DNA from: JBDHWG01 sp046328505
GTDB taxonomy: Bacteria; Chloroflexota; Anaerolineae; Epilineales; JAHCIE01
NCBI GenBank assembly: GCA_046328505.1
Contig: JAXLWL010000009.1
Coordinates: forward strand, 62,001 to 126,000
DNA length: 64,000 nucleotides
Direction: 5' to 3'
Below are positions 52,397 to 60,988 of this stretch, in pieces. The notes under the pieces were generated by a model. That model was not told the origin of the DNA, did no database searches, and saw only the letters and a list, made by a program, of their open reading frames with translations. A program made the position numbers and the translations under genes. How positions within the stretch are numbered: the first letter of the stretch is position 1; each line of letters opens with the position of its first letter.

Positions 52397-53413
52397 ATGC
52401 ACCTCTTTTCGTTTATCACGCGGCGCGTGCTGGTGACGATCCCACTACTGCTGGGCATCACCCTGCTGCTGTTCGCCATCAGCCGGGTCGGCGGCGCTGA
52501 CCCCATTGCGTTCATCGTCAGCGAGCGCGCCGCCAACGACCCGGCCATCGTCGCGGCGGCGCGCGAGAAGTGGGGGCTGGACAGGCCCGCGCCGGAGCAG
52601 TACCTGCGCTATGTCGCCAACCTCGCCCGGGGCGACTTCGGCCTTGGCTTCACCAACAAGCGGCCGGTCGCCGATGACCTGCGCCAGTTCACCCCGGCGA
52701 CCATCGAGCTGGCCCTGGCCGCGACGCTGTTCGCCATCTTCTTCGGCGTTCCCCTTGGCGTCATCGCGGCTCTGTACAAGGACCGCTGGCCGGACGCCGT
52801 GGCGCGCTTCATTTCCTTGATCGGCGTGTCGATGCCCGTGTTCTGGCTGGCGCTCGTCGGCCTGGAGATCTTCTACGCCCGTCTCAACTGGCTGCCCGGC
52901 GTCGGCCGCCTCGACACCTCGATGACGGCCCCGCCCCTCGTGACAGGCTTCTACGTCATCGACGGGCTGCTGGTCGGCCGCCTGGACATCGTTCGCTCCA
53001 ACCTGCAGCATCTTGTGCTGCCGGCTCTCGTGCTCGGCGCCTTCGGCATGGGCCTCATCACGCGCATGACGCGCTCGTCCGTCCTCGACGTGCTGCACAT
53101 GGACTACGTGCGGACGGCGCGGGCGAAGGGCCTGAGCGAGTGGCGCGTCGTCAACCGCCACGCCCTGCGCAACGGGCTCATCCCCGTCGTCACCGTTGTC
53201 GGCCTGTTATTCGGCGGCCTCCTATCCGGCGCCGTGCTGACCGAGACGATTTTCGCCTGGCCCGGCCTGGGCCGCTACGTCGTCCAGGCTGCCGGCATCC
53301 GCGACTACCCGGCCGTCATGGGCGCGACCCTCATCATTGCTGTGATGTTCGTCGTGGTGAACCTGGGCGTGGATATCCTCTATGGCGTCCTCGACCCGCG
53401 CATTCGGGTGTAA
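52397..53413 (+). CDS. dppB: ABC transporter permease, DppB/OppB type
   Basis: This 338-residue permease has six helices. RRVLVTIPLLLGITLLLFAI is the usual first helix, and the EAA loop that meets the ATPase reads YVRTARAKGLSEWRVVNRHA. It forms a heterodimer with the next permease to import the ligand of the binding protein. The gap of 186 bp to the next permease holds a family G repeat. Confidence 0.93.
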   Translation: MHLFSFITRRVLVTIPLLLGITLLLFAISRVGGADPIAFIVSERAANDPAIVAAAREKWGLDRPAPEQYLRYVANLARGDFGLGFTNKRPVADDLRQFTPATIELALAATLFAIFFGVPLGVIAALYKDRWPDAVARFISLIGVSMPVFWLALVGLEIFYARLNWLPGVGRLDTSMTAPPLVTGFYVIDGLLVGRLDIVRSNLQHLVLPALVLGAFGMGLITRMTRSSVLDVLHMDYVRTARAKGLSEWRVVNRHALRNGLIPVVTVVGLLFGGLLSGAVLTETIFAWPGLGRYVVQAAGIRDYPAVMGATLIIAVMFVVVNLGVDILYGVLDPRIRV

Positions 53414-53463
53414 AGAGTAGCCGGTGTTGCGCTGACTTGAGTCGGCCTTCGGACAGCCGCAAT

Positions 53464-53528
53464 GCTCGCGCTGGAGAGCCATCTCCAGCGTCTCCGAAGG
53501 GCGGTGGAGTTGGCACTCCACCGCGAGC
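53464..53528. repeat. 65-bp repeat with two inner palindromes, family G
   Basis: This copy matches 46644-46708 at 62 of 65 positions. An ATG at 53462 overlaps its edge and opens a frame into the permease gene, which could mislead start prediction. Confidence 0.88.
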
Positions 53529-53599
53529 AAAGCAGCTTAGGGCAACAATTCGGCAAGACCCATCAGTCACGGTCCAACGCTTCTAGCAAGAAGGCGCAT

Positions 53600-54520
53600 T
53601 TGGCAACGACAAGTCCAACCGATCTGACGCCGTCGGCCAACCCCGCTGCGACCATCGCGCGGCCGGTCGCCAGCCCATCGCCCACCCGCCGCGCCGTCCG
53701 CGCCATGCGCCGCAACAAGACGGCGCTGGCCGGGCTGGCCATCCTGGTGATCTGGCTGCTCATCGCCGTCGCCGCGCCGATCATCGCGCCCTACGACCCA
53801 CTGCAGGACCAGAACCTCAAGGCGCGGCTCCAGCCACCGAGCCTTCAGTACCCGTTCGGGACCGACGACCTGGGCCGCGACGTGTTCAAGCGCGTCATAC
53901 ACGGCGCGCGCATCTCTCTCCCGGCCGGCATCGTCGTCGTGCTGGCCGCCGCCGCGATCGGCGTCACCTACGGCGCGATCGCGGGTTACGCGGGCGGCTG
54001 GACGGACAACATCCTGATGCGCCTGACGGACCTCATGCTCGCCTTCCCGCTCATCGTCCTGGCGCTCGCCATCGCCGCCGTCCTCGGTCCCAGCCTGCGC
54101 AACGCCGCCATCGCGGCGATCATCGTGACCTGGGCGGAGTACGCGCGCATCACGCGGGGGCAGATTCTATCCATCAAGAACCAGGAGTACGTCGGGGCGG
54201 CCAACGCCGTCGGTGTCCCCGGCCGCCGCGTGATGTGGCGTCACATCCTGCCGAACGCGCAGGCGCCGCTGCTGGTTAAGGTTACCACGGATATCGGGGC
54301 GGTGATTCTGCTGATCGCGGGGTTGAGTTTCCTCGGGCTGGGCGACCCGCCGCCGAGTCCGGAGTGGGGGGCGATGATCGCGCTGGCGCGGCCAAAGTTC
54401 TCCGCCGCGTGGTGGACGGGGACGTTCCCCGGCCTGGCGATCCTGACGGTGGTGATGGCGTTCAACTTCCTGGGCGACGGCCTGCGCGACGCGCTAGACC
54501 CGCGCGGGCAGAGTCACTAA
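53600..54520 (+). CDS. dppC: ABC transporter permease, DppC/OppC type
   Basis: A TTG start at 53600, with AAGAAGG six bases upstream, gives 306 residues; the frame open from 53462 would read through the repeat and is less likely. RAVRAMRRNKTALAGLAILV is the typical entry to helix 1. APYDPLQDQNLKARLQPPS and FGTDDLGRDVFKRVIHGAR are the family's N-terminal motif. The EAA loop is NQEYVGAANAVGVPGRRVMW. The ATPase genes (DppD/F) that usually follow are absent. Confidence 0.92.
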   Translation: MATTSPTDLTPSANPAATIARPVASPSPTRRAVRAMRRNKTALAGLAILVIWLLIAVAAPIIAPYDPLQDQNLKARLQPPSLQYPFGTDDLGRDVFKRVIHGARISLPAGIVVVLAAAAIGVTYGAIAGYAGGWTDNILMRLTDLMLAFPLIVLALAIAAVLGPSLRNAAIAAIIVTWAEYARITRGQILSIKNQEYVGAANAVGVPGRRVMWRHILPNAQAPLLVKVTTDIGAVILLIAGLSFLGLGDPPPSPEWGAMIALARPKFSAAWWTGTFPGLAILTVVMAFNFLGDGLRDALDPRGQSH

Positions 54521-54528
54521 GCACAAAC

Positions 54529-54942
54529 TCAGGCTTTGTTGGCTTTGTAGGGCAATGACTCTAGCCGGACCTGGTTCGCCAGCGCATCAAATTCCGGGTC
54601 CTTATGAACAAGAATCGCATCATTCTGCGCTGCCATAGCCGCTGCTACGGCATCCGCGAACGAGAGACTGTGAGCAGCTTTGATCCGGCCGGCATGCAAA
54701 ATAGTTGGCTCATCCAGCTCCCACAGGATAGTCGCACTTAGGACTTTGAGCATAGCGTAACGTCGATCAGCTTCAGCCTCTCCCTGGCGACGGCACGTTA
54801 TATAGTAGACCTCCAGCAAGGCTGTGCATGGAATGAGCACGTCCTCCATGCGCAAGATGGCTTCTACACGATCCGCACCTGCCTCATTTTCCATAAGTGT
54901 CAGGAGCGCAGAGGTGTCTAGGAGGTAAGTGCTCCTACTCAT
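54529..54942 (-). CDS. vapC: PIN-domain ribonuclease toxin, VapC type
   Basis: VapC toxins cut RNA. The 137 residues have all the acidic PIN residues: Asp9 (YLLDTSALL), Glu44 (ALLEVYY), Asp97 (LSFADAVAAA) and Asp115/119 (HKDPEFD). Its start overlaps the stop of the antitoxin gene by four bases (ATGA), the standard toxin-antitoxin layout. Confidence 0.92.
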   Translation of the reverse strand: MSRSTYLLDTSALLTLMENEAGADRVEAILRMEDVLIPCTALLEVYYITCRRQGEAEADRRYAMLKVLSATILWELDEPTILHAGRIKAAHSLSFADAVAAAMAAQNDAILVHKDPEFDALANQVRLESLPYKANKA

Positions 54943-55175
54943 GCCTCATCCTGTTCGCGATCTTCTCTTCTGGCCTCCAACAGCTGCTCGACCAGCCGTT
55001 CGCCGCGCCCTCGACCGCGAAGCGCCGCAATAGGGTCCCGTGGCACTGGGATTACCTTTATCTCACGGCCATCATCGAGCCAGACTAGATAATCGCCCTC
55101 TTGGATGTCGTAGCGTTTTCTGATTGAAGCCGGAATTACCGTTTGGCCACGCTTTGTGACCGCTGTCTGCGACAT
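54939..55175 (-). CDS. vapB: AbrB/MazE-type antitoxin, VapB partner
   Basis: The ATG at 55175 with GGAGG upstream is preferred to the frame open from 55226. The 78-residue protein has a SpoVT/AbrB DNA-binding domain (TKRGQTVIPASIRKRYDIQE, GDYLVWLDDG) and a charged C-terminal tail that probably binds and blocks the toxin. The pair most likely represses its own promoter. Confidence 0.9.
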   Translation of the reverse strand: MSQTAVTKRGQTVIPASIRKRYDIQEGDYLVWLDDGREIKVIPVPRDPIAALRGRGRGERLVEQLLEARREDREQDEA

Positions 55176-55240
55176 AATGCCTCCATAAGCATATTCTACA
55201 AGGCATTCCTGGAAAATACAAGGCAATCACGGAGGTTGTC

Positions 55241-56260
55241 ATGCTTGCCGTTGTCAAGACTGCCCCCGGCCCCGGCTTCGAGCTGCGCTATATACCGGTT
55301 CCCGCCCCTGGCCCCGGCCAGGTGCTCATCCGCGTCCAGCGCGTCGGCATCTGTGGCTCTGACCTGCCGATCTTCAGCGGCGCGCGTCCCGTCCCCATCC
55401 CCCTCATCCCCGGCCACGAGATCGGAGGCACGATCGCGCAGTTCGGCGGAGGCGTAACCGGATGGGCCGTGGGTGACAGAGTCGCAGTTAGCATCGTGTG
55501 CAACTGCGGCGCCTGTCCCTCCTGCATGCTCGGCCACGAGTCTCTGTGCGACAGCGTCTGGGAAATCGGCATCCACAGTGACGGCGGCTTCGCGGAGTAC
55601 GTCGCCGTCCCGGCGCGCAACCTCCACCGCCTGCCTGACTCCCTGGGCTGGGCGGAAGCCGCGTCGGTCGACCCACTGGCATGCGTTCTGCCCGCCGTGT
55701 CCCGCGCGAGCATCATGTTTGAGGATGACGTCGTCGTGATCGGCGCCGGGGCCATTGGCCTATATGCCCTACAGCTCGCCAGGCTGGCCGGGCCGCGGCG
55801 GCTGTTCCTCGTCGGGCGGCGGGCGCAGCGCCTGGCCGTCGGCCAACGTTGGGCCGATGACGTGATAGACGACCTGGAAGAAGATGAAGTGGAGGGGGTT
55901 CTGGCGAGGACGAATGGGCGCGGCGCGGACGTGGTCATCGAAGCGACCGGCAACCCGACGGCGGGCGCCGCGGCGCTGGCGATAGCGGCGAAAAGCGGCC
56001 GGGTCGCGCTGACCGGCGTCTTCACCCAGCCCGCGACCGTCCAGCTAAACCACATCGTGCGCCGCGAGCTGAACGTCTTCGGCACGCTGTGCTACACGCG
56101 GGCGCAGTTCGCGGAAGCGCTGCGCCTCCTGGCCATCGGCTCAGTCGACGCAGCGCCTATTGTGACTCACGTTCTTCCACTCTCGGACATCGGCTTCGGG
56201 CTGGACTTGCTGCACAGCCACGCGGCCATCAAGGTCCAGCTCAACCCCACTATTGGGTGA
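55241..56260 (+). CDS. Zinc-dependent alcohol dehydrogenase (MDR family)
   Basis: This 339-residue medium-chain dehydrogenase has catalytic zinc ligands in GICGSDLP and GHEIGG, and a structural zinc site CNCGACPSCMLGHESLC. The NAD-binding motif is VIGAGAIGLYALQLA. It resembles sorbitol/threonine dehydrogenase-like enzymes; the substrate is unknown. Its 3' end overlaps the convergent SIMPL gene by 11 bp. Confidence 0.92.
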   Translation: MLAVVKTAPGPGFELRYIPVPAPGPGQVLIRVQRVGICGSDLPIFSGARPVPIPLIPGHEIGGTIAQFGGGVTGWAVGDRVAVSIVCNCGACPSCMLGHESLCDSVWEIGIHSDGGFAEYVAVPARNLHRLPDSLGWAEAASVDPLACVLPAVSRASIMFEDDVVVIGAGAIGLYALQLARLAGPRRLFLVGRRAQRLAVGQRWADDVIDDLEEDEVEGVLARTNGRGADVVIEATGNPTAGAAALAIAAKSGRVALTGVFTQPATVQLNHIVRRELNVFGTLCYTRAQFAEALRLLAIGSVDAAPIVTHVLPLSDIGFGLDLLHSHAAIKVQLNPTIG

Positions 56261-57755
56261 ACTCGTACGTAATCTGAATCTGGTCGGTGTAGGTCAGCTC
56301 GCCGCCCTCGATGGTCGGCGGCGCGGCCACTGCTGCAGCCACCGGCGCCGGCACCACACGCGCCGACGGCTGCGGGGGAGAAGTCCCGATGATCTCGGTG
56401 ATTTCCCGCGGCGGGCCAAGGGTCACGCCGTTGAGCTGCGCAAGCTGCATGGCCTGGGCCTTGGCGCTGGCCACCGCGTCGGCGCGCGCCTGGTCCATCA
56501 CCGGCGCGGGGTTGTCGACGGTAAACGATATGCCGCCGACCGTATTCGCCCCGGCCCCGAGCGCCGCGTCGATGATCGTTCCCACGTTGGACAGGTCGCG
56601 CAGCGTGGCCGTGACCGCTGCCTGGACGTGGTACACGGTCTTGGGCGGCTTCGGCGTCGCCGCGGCCGCGCCGGCCGGCGCCGGGGTTGGTCGGTCGTCG
56701 GTCGTCGGGTAGACGTTGTATTGCGTCGTCTGGATGTCGCGGTCGCTGACGCCCATGCTCTTGAGCTTGGCGACGATAGCGTTCAGGTTCTTGTTGGCCT
56801 CGGCGGTCGCCGCCTTGACGGTGTCGCCGGTCACGTTGACGCCTAAGGTTACCCGGGCCACGTCGGGTGTCGCCACGGCGCGGCCGTTCCCAATCACTGT
56901 GATGCTGCCGGTTGTCGCCGTCGCTCCCCCGGCCGGCTTGGCCGCGGCCGCCGTAGGTGTGGCGGTGGCCGCCGACGCTGTCGTCGAAGACACTGTGCTG
57001 GTCGCCACCGTTGTTGCGGTAGCCGCCGTCGAAGACACTGTGCTGGTCGCCGCCACGGTTGCGGGAATCGCCGTCGGCGTCGCCGAAGGAGCAGCCGTCG
57101 CCGCGATCTGGGCAGTGGCAGCGGCGGCAATGGCGGAGGCGGGCGTTGCTGCCTGAACGGCGGTCGCGGCGGCTGCGGCGGCCGAGACGGCGCCAGCCGC
57201 GGCCCCGGCTGCGGCGGACGGTGTCGCTGCCGCCCCGCCGCTCCCGTTCGCTACGGTTGTCGCGGCGGCGGCGACAGCGGTGGCTGACGTCGGCGCGACG
57301 GGTGTCGCAGCGCCTTCCAGCGCGGCCCGCAATGCAGGCAGGGCGAGGTCGCGATTGGCGAGCGCCCACTGGCGCAACGCGGTGTACTGGTCGGCGTTGA
57401 GGACTTCATCCTTGAGGCGCTGCCAACTCGCCGCCCCAATCGGACCGACGTCCTGGGCCAGCGTGCCACGCGCCTGGGACTCACCGAGGAGCTGCCCCTC
57501 ATCCTTCAGCACCATGGCCCAGCCGTTGGCCTGCTGGTCGCTCAGCGCCAGCGATACAAGGGTGGCGGCGAACTCCGGGCTGGGACGCGCCAGGAAGAAT
57601 GTCAGAGGCAGCGGCTCCGTGTCGCTGATCGTGATGGTCGGTTGCGCCCTGGCCGAGACGAACAGGGCAGCGTTCGGCGCCAGGCCGAGCACCGTAATGA
57701 GGAGCGCCATAGTCAAGCCGACGCCGAGCGCGGCCAGTGCGATTCGTCGGAGCAT
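56250..57755 (-). CDS. SIMPL domain-containing exported protein with long Ala/Thr linker
   Basis: This 501-residue protein has an N-terminal helix/signal, then a unique domain (about 40-150), a low-complexity Ala/Thr/Val linker (about 150-275), and a C-terminal SIMPL (DUF541) domain starting GSITVIGNGRAVATPDVARV. The linker has a repeated unit VATSTVSST. SIMPL proteins form oligomers at the envelope; their job is unclear. Transcription starts at a good promoter at 57908-57935. Confidence 0.87.
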   Translation of the reverse strand: MLRRIALAALGVGLTMALLITVLGLAPNAALFVSARAQPTITISDTEPLPLTFFLARPSPEFAATLVSLALSDQQANGWAMVLKDEGQLLGESQARGTLAQDVGPIGAASWQRLKDEVLNADQYTALRQWALANRDLALPALRAALEGAATPVAPTSATAVAAAATTVANGSGGAAATPSAAAGAAAGAVSAAAAAATAVQAATPASAIAAAATAQIAATAAPSATPTAIPATVAATSTVSSTAATATTVATSTVSSTTASAATATPTAAAAKPAGGATATTGSITVIGNGRAVATPDVARVTLGVNVTGDTVKAATAEANKNLNAIVAKLKSMGVSDRDIQTTQYNVYPTTDDRPTPAPAGAAAATPKPPKTVYHVQAAVTATLRDLSNVGTIIDAALGAGANTVGGISFTVDNPAPVMDQARADAVASAKAQAMQLAQLNGVTLGPPREITEIIGTSPPQPSARVVPAPVAAAVAAPPTIEGGELTYTDQIQITYEFTQ

Positions 57756-57907
57756 GCCTTCCTCCTGCCGGACGCGACGCGGCCCGGCGTGCGGCTATCG
57801 GGAACGTCGCGGCCCTGGGCCACATGTGTGGTAGGGGCTTCACAGAACCACTTCAAAATGTGGCGTGATACATCTAAATGTAGTGGCGCATTCACAACTA
57901 CAACCAC

Positions 57908-57935
57908 AATATACCGTATTTTCGCTCATTGTCAA
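57908..57935 (-). promoter_or_regulatory. Promoter of the SIMPL gene
   Basis: On the minus strand TTGACA (57935-57930) and TATATT (57913-57908) have a 16-bp spacer. It would give a leader of about 145 bases. Confidence 0.65.
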
Positions 57936-58049
57936 GAGAGACATGTTTGCCTAAACAAGTGGCGGAGCCTAGACTTGTCCGTGACGTGCTTCTGGCTCCC
58001 TTCTCCCGTGGAGAGGGGCCACAGACCCTATCCTTGAAAGGAACCTCCC

Positions 58050-58751
58050 ATGTCGTCCTCCGTTACGCAGGTCGAGACAGCGCGGCGCCAGATGGTGGCC
58101 GCGGCGCGCGCGATCATCAAGTCCGGCGTGATCTCGCGCTCCGGCCACGGCAACATGAGCATCCACCTGCCCGGCACCGACACGATGCTCCTGACAAACG
58201 TCGCGAACCTGGAAGACCTCGACGCCACCAGGCTGCCGCTGGTCACACTAGACGGCCGCGTAGTCGATGGCGAGCTTGACCCCGTCTCGGCCGAAATTAT
58301 CGGCATGCACGCCGTCGTCTACGAGAAGAACCCCGACATGGGCGCCGTCATCCACACCCACGCGCCCTACGTCACGACCTACGCCGTCGCCGACCGACCC
58401 ATCGAGTGCTGGTACGAGGGGCTGGCGCGCTTCGGTCTCACGGACCCTATTCCTGTAGCGAAGTACGGCCCGCGCGGCTCCCGCGAGTCCGTGACGAACA
58501 TCGCCGACGTCATGAACGAGCGCACGCGCGGTGTCCTGCTCCAGAACCACGGTGTCCTCACCTTCGAGCACGACGTCATGAGCGCGGTACGGGTGCTGGT
58601 GATGCTGGAAGAGGCGGCGGAGTTGGGGCTGCGCGCCCAGGCCCTTGGCGGGCCGACGCTCATTTCGCGCGAGGCCATTGAATACGCCCAGCAGCGCGCC
58701 CAGGAGTTCGCAGCGCAAGGCACGCTCCACGCGGAGCCACACAGTCACTAG
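58050..58751 (+). CDS. Class II aldolase/adducin family protein
   Basis: This 233-residue protein has SRSGHGNMSIHLPGTD, the phosphate-loop region, the zinc motif HTHAPYVTTYAV, and a second zinc ligand in LLQNHGVLTF. The family includes fuculose- and ribulose-phosphate aldolases/epimerases. A GAAAGGAAC site precedes the ATG. It heads a run of plus-strand genes (phosphatase, methyltransferase) separated by 30-50 bp. Some members are non-catalytic, so the substrate is open. Confidence 0.88.
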   Translation: MSSSVTQVETARRQMVAAARAIIKSGVISRSGHGNMSIHLPGTDTMLLTNVANLEDLDATRLPLVTLDGRVVDGELDPVSAEIIGMHAVVYEKNPDMGAVIHTHAPYVTTYAVADRPIECWYEGLARFGLTDPIPVAKYGPRGSRESVTNIADVMNERTRGVLLQNHGVLTFEHDVMSAVRVLVMLEEAAELGLRAQALGGPTLISREAIEYAQQRAQEFAAQGTLHAEPHSH

Positions 58752-58800
58752 CCTGTTTCTACTTCTTCCCACTCCACATCAATGACTGGAGAGCACAGCT

Positions 58801-59616
58801 GTGACAACTCTTAGCCTTCAGCCCGGCCAGAGCCTGAGCATTCCCTCGGTCCCGAACCTACGCGATATGGGCGGGTGGCCGACTCCCGACGGCCCAGTCA
58901 CCAGGGGGGTTCTGTTCCGCTCCGCCGAGTTCTCCGACCTCGCCGGCGACGACCTGGCCGCGTTCGACAAACTCGGTATCACCACGGTCTACGACTTTCG
59001 CACCGAAGCGGAGCGGGGGGTTCAGCCCAACCTTGTGCCCGACCATATCCAATACGTCACCCTGGATATCCTGAAGGACTCCTCCAGTCAAGGACCGGCC
59101 CTGCTGTTGAAGGTCATGGGCGATCCCAAGGCAGCCGAGGAGGCATTGGGGGGCGGCAAGGCGCTGCAGATGTTCGAGCATGCCTACCGCGAGCTCGTCA
59201 ATCTGCCCAGCGCCAGGACAGGGTACCAACGCTTCTTCACCGACCTGGCCGACGGCCGCCACACACCGGCGCTGTTCCACTGCACGACCGGTAAGGACCG
59301 CACCGGCTGGGCCGCTGCCGCGACCCTGATGCTTCTCGGTGTTTCCGATGACGACGTCATGACCGACTACCTGCTCACCAACGACCAACTTGCCCCGGCC
59401 GTCAAGCCAATCATCGACCGGTTCGTCGCCATCGGCGGTGACGCCGAGCTGCTCGAACCGGTGCTTGGCGTCCGCGCGGAGTACCTCGCCGTCGCCATCG
59501 CCGAGATGCGCGCCCAGTATGGCGATATCGAGGGCTACTTCACCAACGGCCTCAGCCTTGAGCGCTCAACTATCGCCACCCTTCGCAGCATCCTCACCGT
59601 GCCCTCCCCAGGTTGA
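58801..59616 (+). CDS. Tyrosine-protein phosphatase (Y_phosphatase3 family)
   Basis: A GTG start opens a 271-residue protein. The phosphatase loop is HCTTGKDRTG with Cys161 and Arg167. The N-terminal NLRDMGGWPTPDG and GVLFRSAEFSDL and the TVYDFRTEAE segment are typical of this family of dual-specificity or lipid-like phosphatases. The target is unknown. Confidence 0.9.
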   Translation: MTTLSLQPGQSLSIPSVPNLRDMGGWPTPDGPVTRGVLFRSAEFSDLAGDDLAAFDKLGITTVYDFRTEAERGVQPNLVPDHIQYVTLDILKDSSSQGPALLLKVMGDPKAAEEALGGGKALQMFEHAYRELVNLPSARTGYQRFFTDLADGRHTPALFHCTTGKDRTGWAAAATLMLLGVSDDDVMTDYLLTNDQLAPAVKPIIDRFVAIGGDAELLEPVLGVRAEYLAVAIAEMRAQYGDIEGYFTNGLSLERSTIATLRSILTVPSPG

Positions 59617-59648
59617 GGCTCACCTGATCACTCGCCAAGGAGGCTCGC

Positions 59649-60473
59649 ATGACGGAGGACTATCGCGACGCGAACCGGCGGCTGTGGAACACCTGGACCG
59701 CCCTGCACCAGGACTCCGACTTCTACAACGTCGCGGCGGTTCGTGAAGGCGGCAGCAGCCTGCGCTCCATCGAGCGTGAAGAGCTGACCGACGTCGCCGG
59801 CAAGACGCTGCTGCACCTGCAGTGCCACTTCGGGCTGGATACGCTATCGTGGGCGAGGCAGGGCGCGATCGTCACCGGCGTCGATCTGGCCGACAACTCC
59901 ATCGCCCTGGCCCGCGCCCTGAGCGCCGAGCTAGACCTTCCGGCGACTTTCGTCTGCGCCGACATCCTCGAATTACCGGATGCGCTGGACGGCCAGTTCG
60001 ACATCGTGTTCACGTCCTACGGCGTGCTGCACTGGATGCGCGACTTGCGGCGCTGGGCGGAGGTCGTCGCCCACTTCGTCAAGCCCGGCGGCATCTTCTA
60101 CATCGTCGAAGACCACCCGTTCATGCGCGCCTGCTCGCGGGACGAGCACGACGAGCTCAAGCCCGACAACTCGTACTTCTTTACGGAGGAGCCGTGGCGC
60201 TTCGAGAGCCGTGGCTCCTACGCCGCGCCGCTTGGTGAGGACGCGCCGCTCAACTATGGCTACAACTGGGACCACAGCATGGGCGAGATTATCACCGTGC
60301 TGGCCCAGGCCGGCCTGCACATCGAGTTCCTCCACGAGTTCACCTTTCACTTCCGCGAGAAGTTCAAGGGCATGGTACGGCGGGAGGCCAACCACTGGTA
60401 TCTGACGCGGCAGGATGGCATGATCCCGCTGCTATTCTCACTCCAGGCGCGCAAACCACCCACGCCGGCATGA
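59649..60473 (+). CDS. Class I SAM-dependent methyltransferase
   Basis: This 274-residue protein has SAM motif I in LLHLQCHFGLDTLSWAR, then GVDLADNSIALARAL and the motif FTSYGVLHWMRDLRRWA. The late part (HSMGEIITVLAQAGL) is typical of small-molecule methyltransferases. A CAAGGAGG site lies before the ATG. It is the last gene before the glmS promoter. Confidence 0.88.
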   Translation: MTEDYRDANRRLWNTWTALHQDSDFYNVAAVREGGSSLRSIEREELTDVAGKTLLHLQCHFGLDTLSWARQGAIVTGVDLADNSIALARALSAELDLPATFVCADILELPDALDGQFDIVFTSYGVLHWMRDLRRWAEVVAHFVKPGGIFYIVEDHPFMRACSRDEHDELKPDNSYFFTEEPWRFESRGSYAAPLGEDAPLNYGYNWDHSMGEIITVLAQAGLHIEFLHEFTFHFREKFKGMVRREANHWYLTRQDGMIPLLFSLQARKPPTPA

Positions 60474-60533
60474 GCGGTGTATTTTTCCGCGCGCCCGCGA
60501 CATCTTTATAGATGGCGAGATGACGCAACTTGG

Positions 60534-60563
60534 TTGACAACAGGGCGCGATTCTTGCTATAAT
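60534..60563 (+). promoter_or_regulatory. Consensus promoter of glmS
   Basis: TTGACA (60534-60539), an 18-bp spacer and TATAAT (60558-60563) with a TGC extension just before the -10 box. Transcription should start near 60570, giving a leader of about 420 bases. Confidence 0.85.
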
Positions 60564-60689
60564 GGAAGGTGTAAGGTAATAGAGATAAGCTTATAGAATG
60601 GAGGTAACCTTATCGAGAGAACGCAACGCGCGCCAGCGAGCGCGACGGCGACGCCGGGCCAGGGATGGCTTCGGCGAGGATTTGGGGGA

Positions 60690-60905
60690 ACGCAGCGCCT
60701 GGACTGGTCCAGTGGACCAGTTGACGAGGTGGAGGTTTCCCACCGCGAGGTGGGACTAACCGCGCAACGCGGGAAAATCGATCAGATCGGCGGATGCCTC
60801 CAGGGCGGCCACAGCCCTCCGTCTTTCCCCTCCAAGACAGCGCAGCCGAAAACCTGCCGGGCGACCGGCAGCGACAACCGGCGTGCGCCGTGGCATTCCA
60901 GGGTG
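60690..60905 (+). promoter_or_regulatory. glmS: glmS ribozyme (glucosamine-6-phosphate-activated, self-cleaving), with two extra hairpins
   Basis: The conserved blocks of the ribozyme appear in order: AGCGCC (60694-60699; cleavage is expected between 60694 and 60695), a hairpin CTGGTCC/GGACCAG, GTTGACGAGGTGGAGGTT (60720-60737), ATCGA (60777-60781), GGCGGATGCCTCC (60789-60801), and GAAAACC leading to a hairpin CTGCCGG-GCGA-CCGGCAG (60854-60871). The ribozyme binds GlcN6P and cuts its mRNA when the product of GlmS is plentiful. The gene that follows is glmS. Between GGAGGTTT and ATCGA there are 38 extra bases forming CCCACC-GCGA-GGTGGG and CCGCG-CAA-CGCGG, not present in the Bacillus and Thermoanaerobacter forms I recall. 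Confidence 0.88.
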
Positions 60906-60932
60906 ACCACAACGCGCAGGATCGCGGTGGGT

Positions 60933-60948
60933 CGGTTCACGTGAACCG
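60933..60948. promoter_or_regulatory. 16-bp perfect palindrome between the ribozyme and glmS
   Basis: CGGTTCAC is followed directly by GTGAACCG, 41 bases before the glmS start. It could be a late hairpin of the leader or a protein-binding site. Confidence 0.4.
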
Positions 60949-60988
60949 GCTGTGCCGTCGCGCCTGCCAACCCCAAGGAGGGACTCCC

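Noticed and set aside
53462..53600. ATG at 53462 as the start of the DppC permease
   Set aside because: The 46 extra codons read through a family G repeat and have no ribosome binding site; TTG 53600 has one.
56940..57200. Repeated DNA in the SIMPL gene as a CRISPR-like array
   Set aside because: The repeats are short and in frame, and encode a low-complexity linker; there are no regular unique spacers.
60570..60988. T-box or other tRNA-sensing leader before glmS
   Set aside because: No T-box sequence was seen; the ordered ribozyme blocks explain the leader better.
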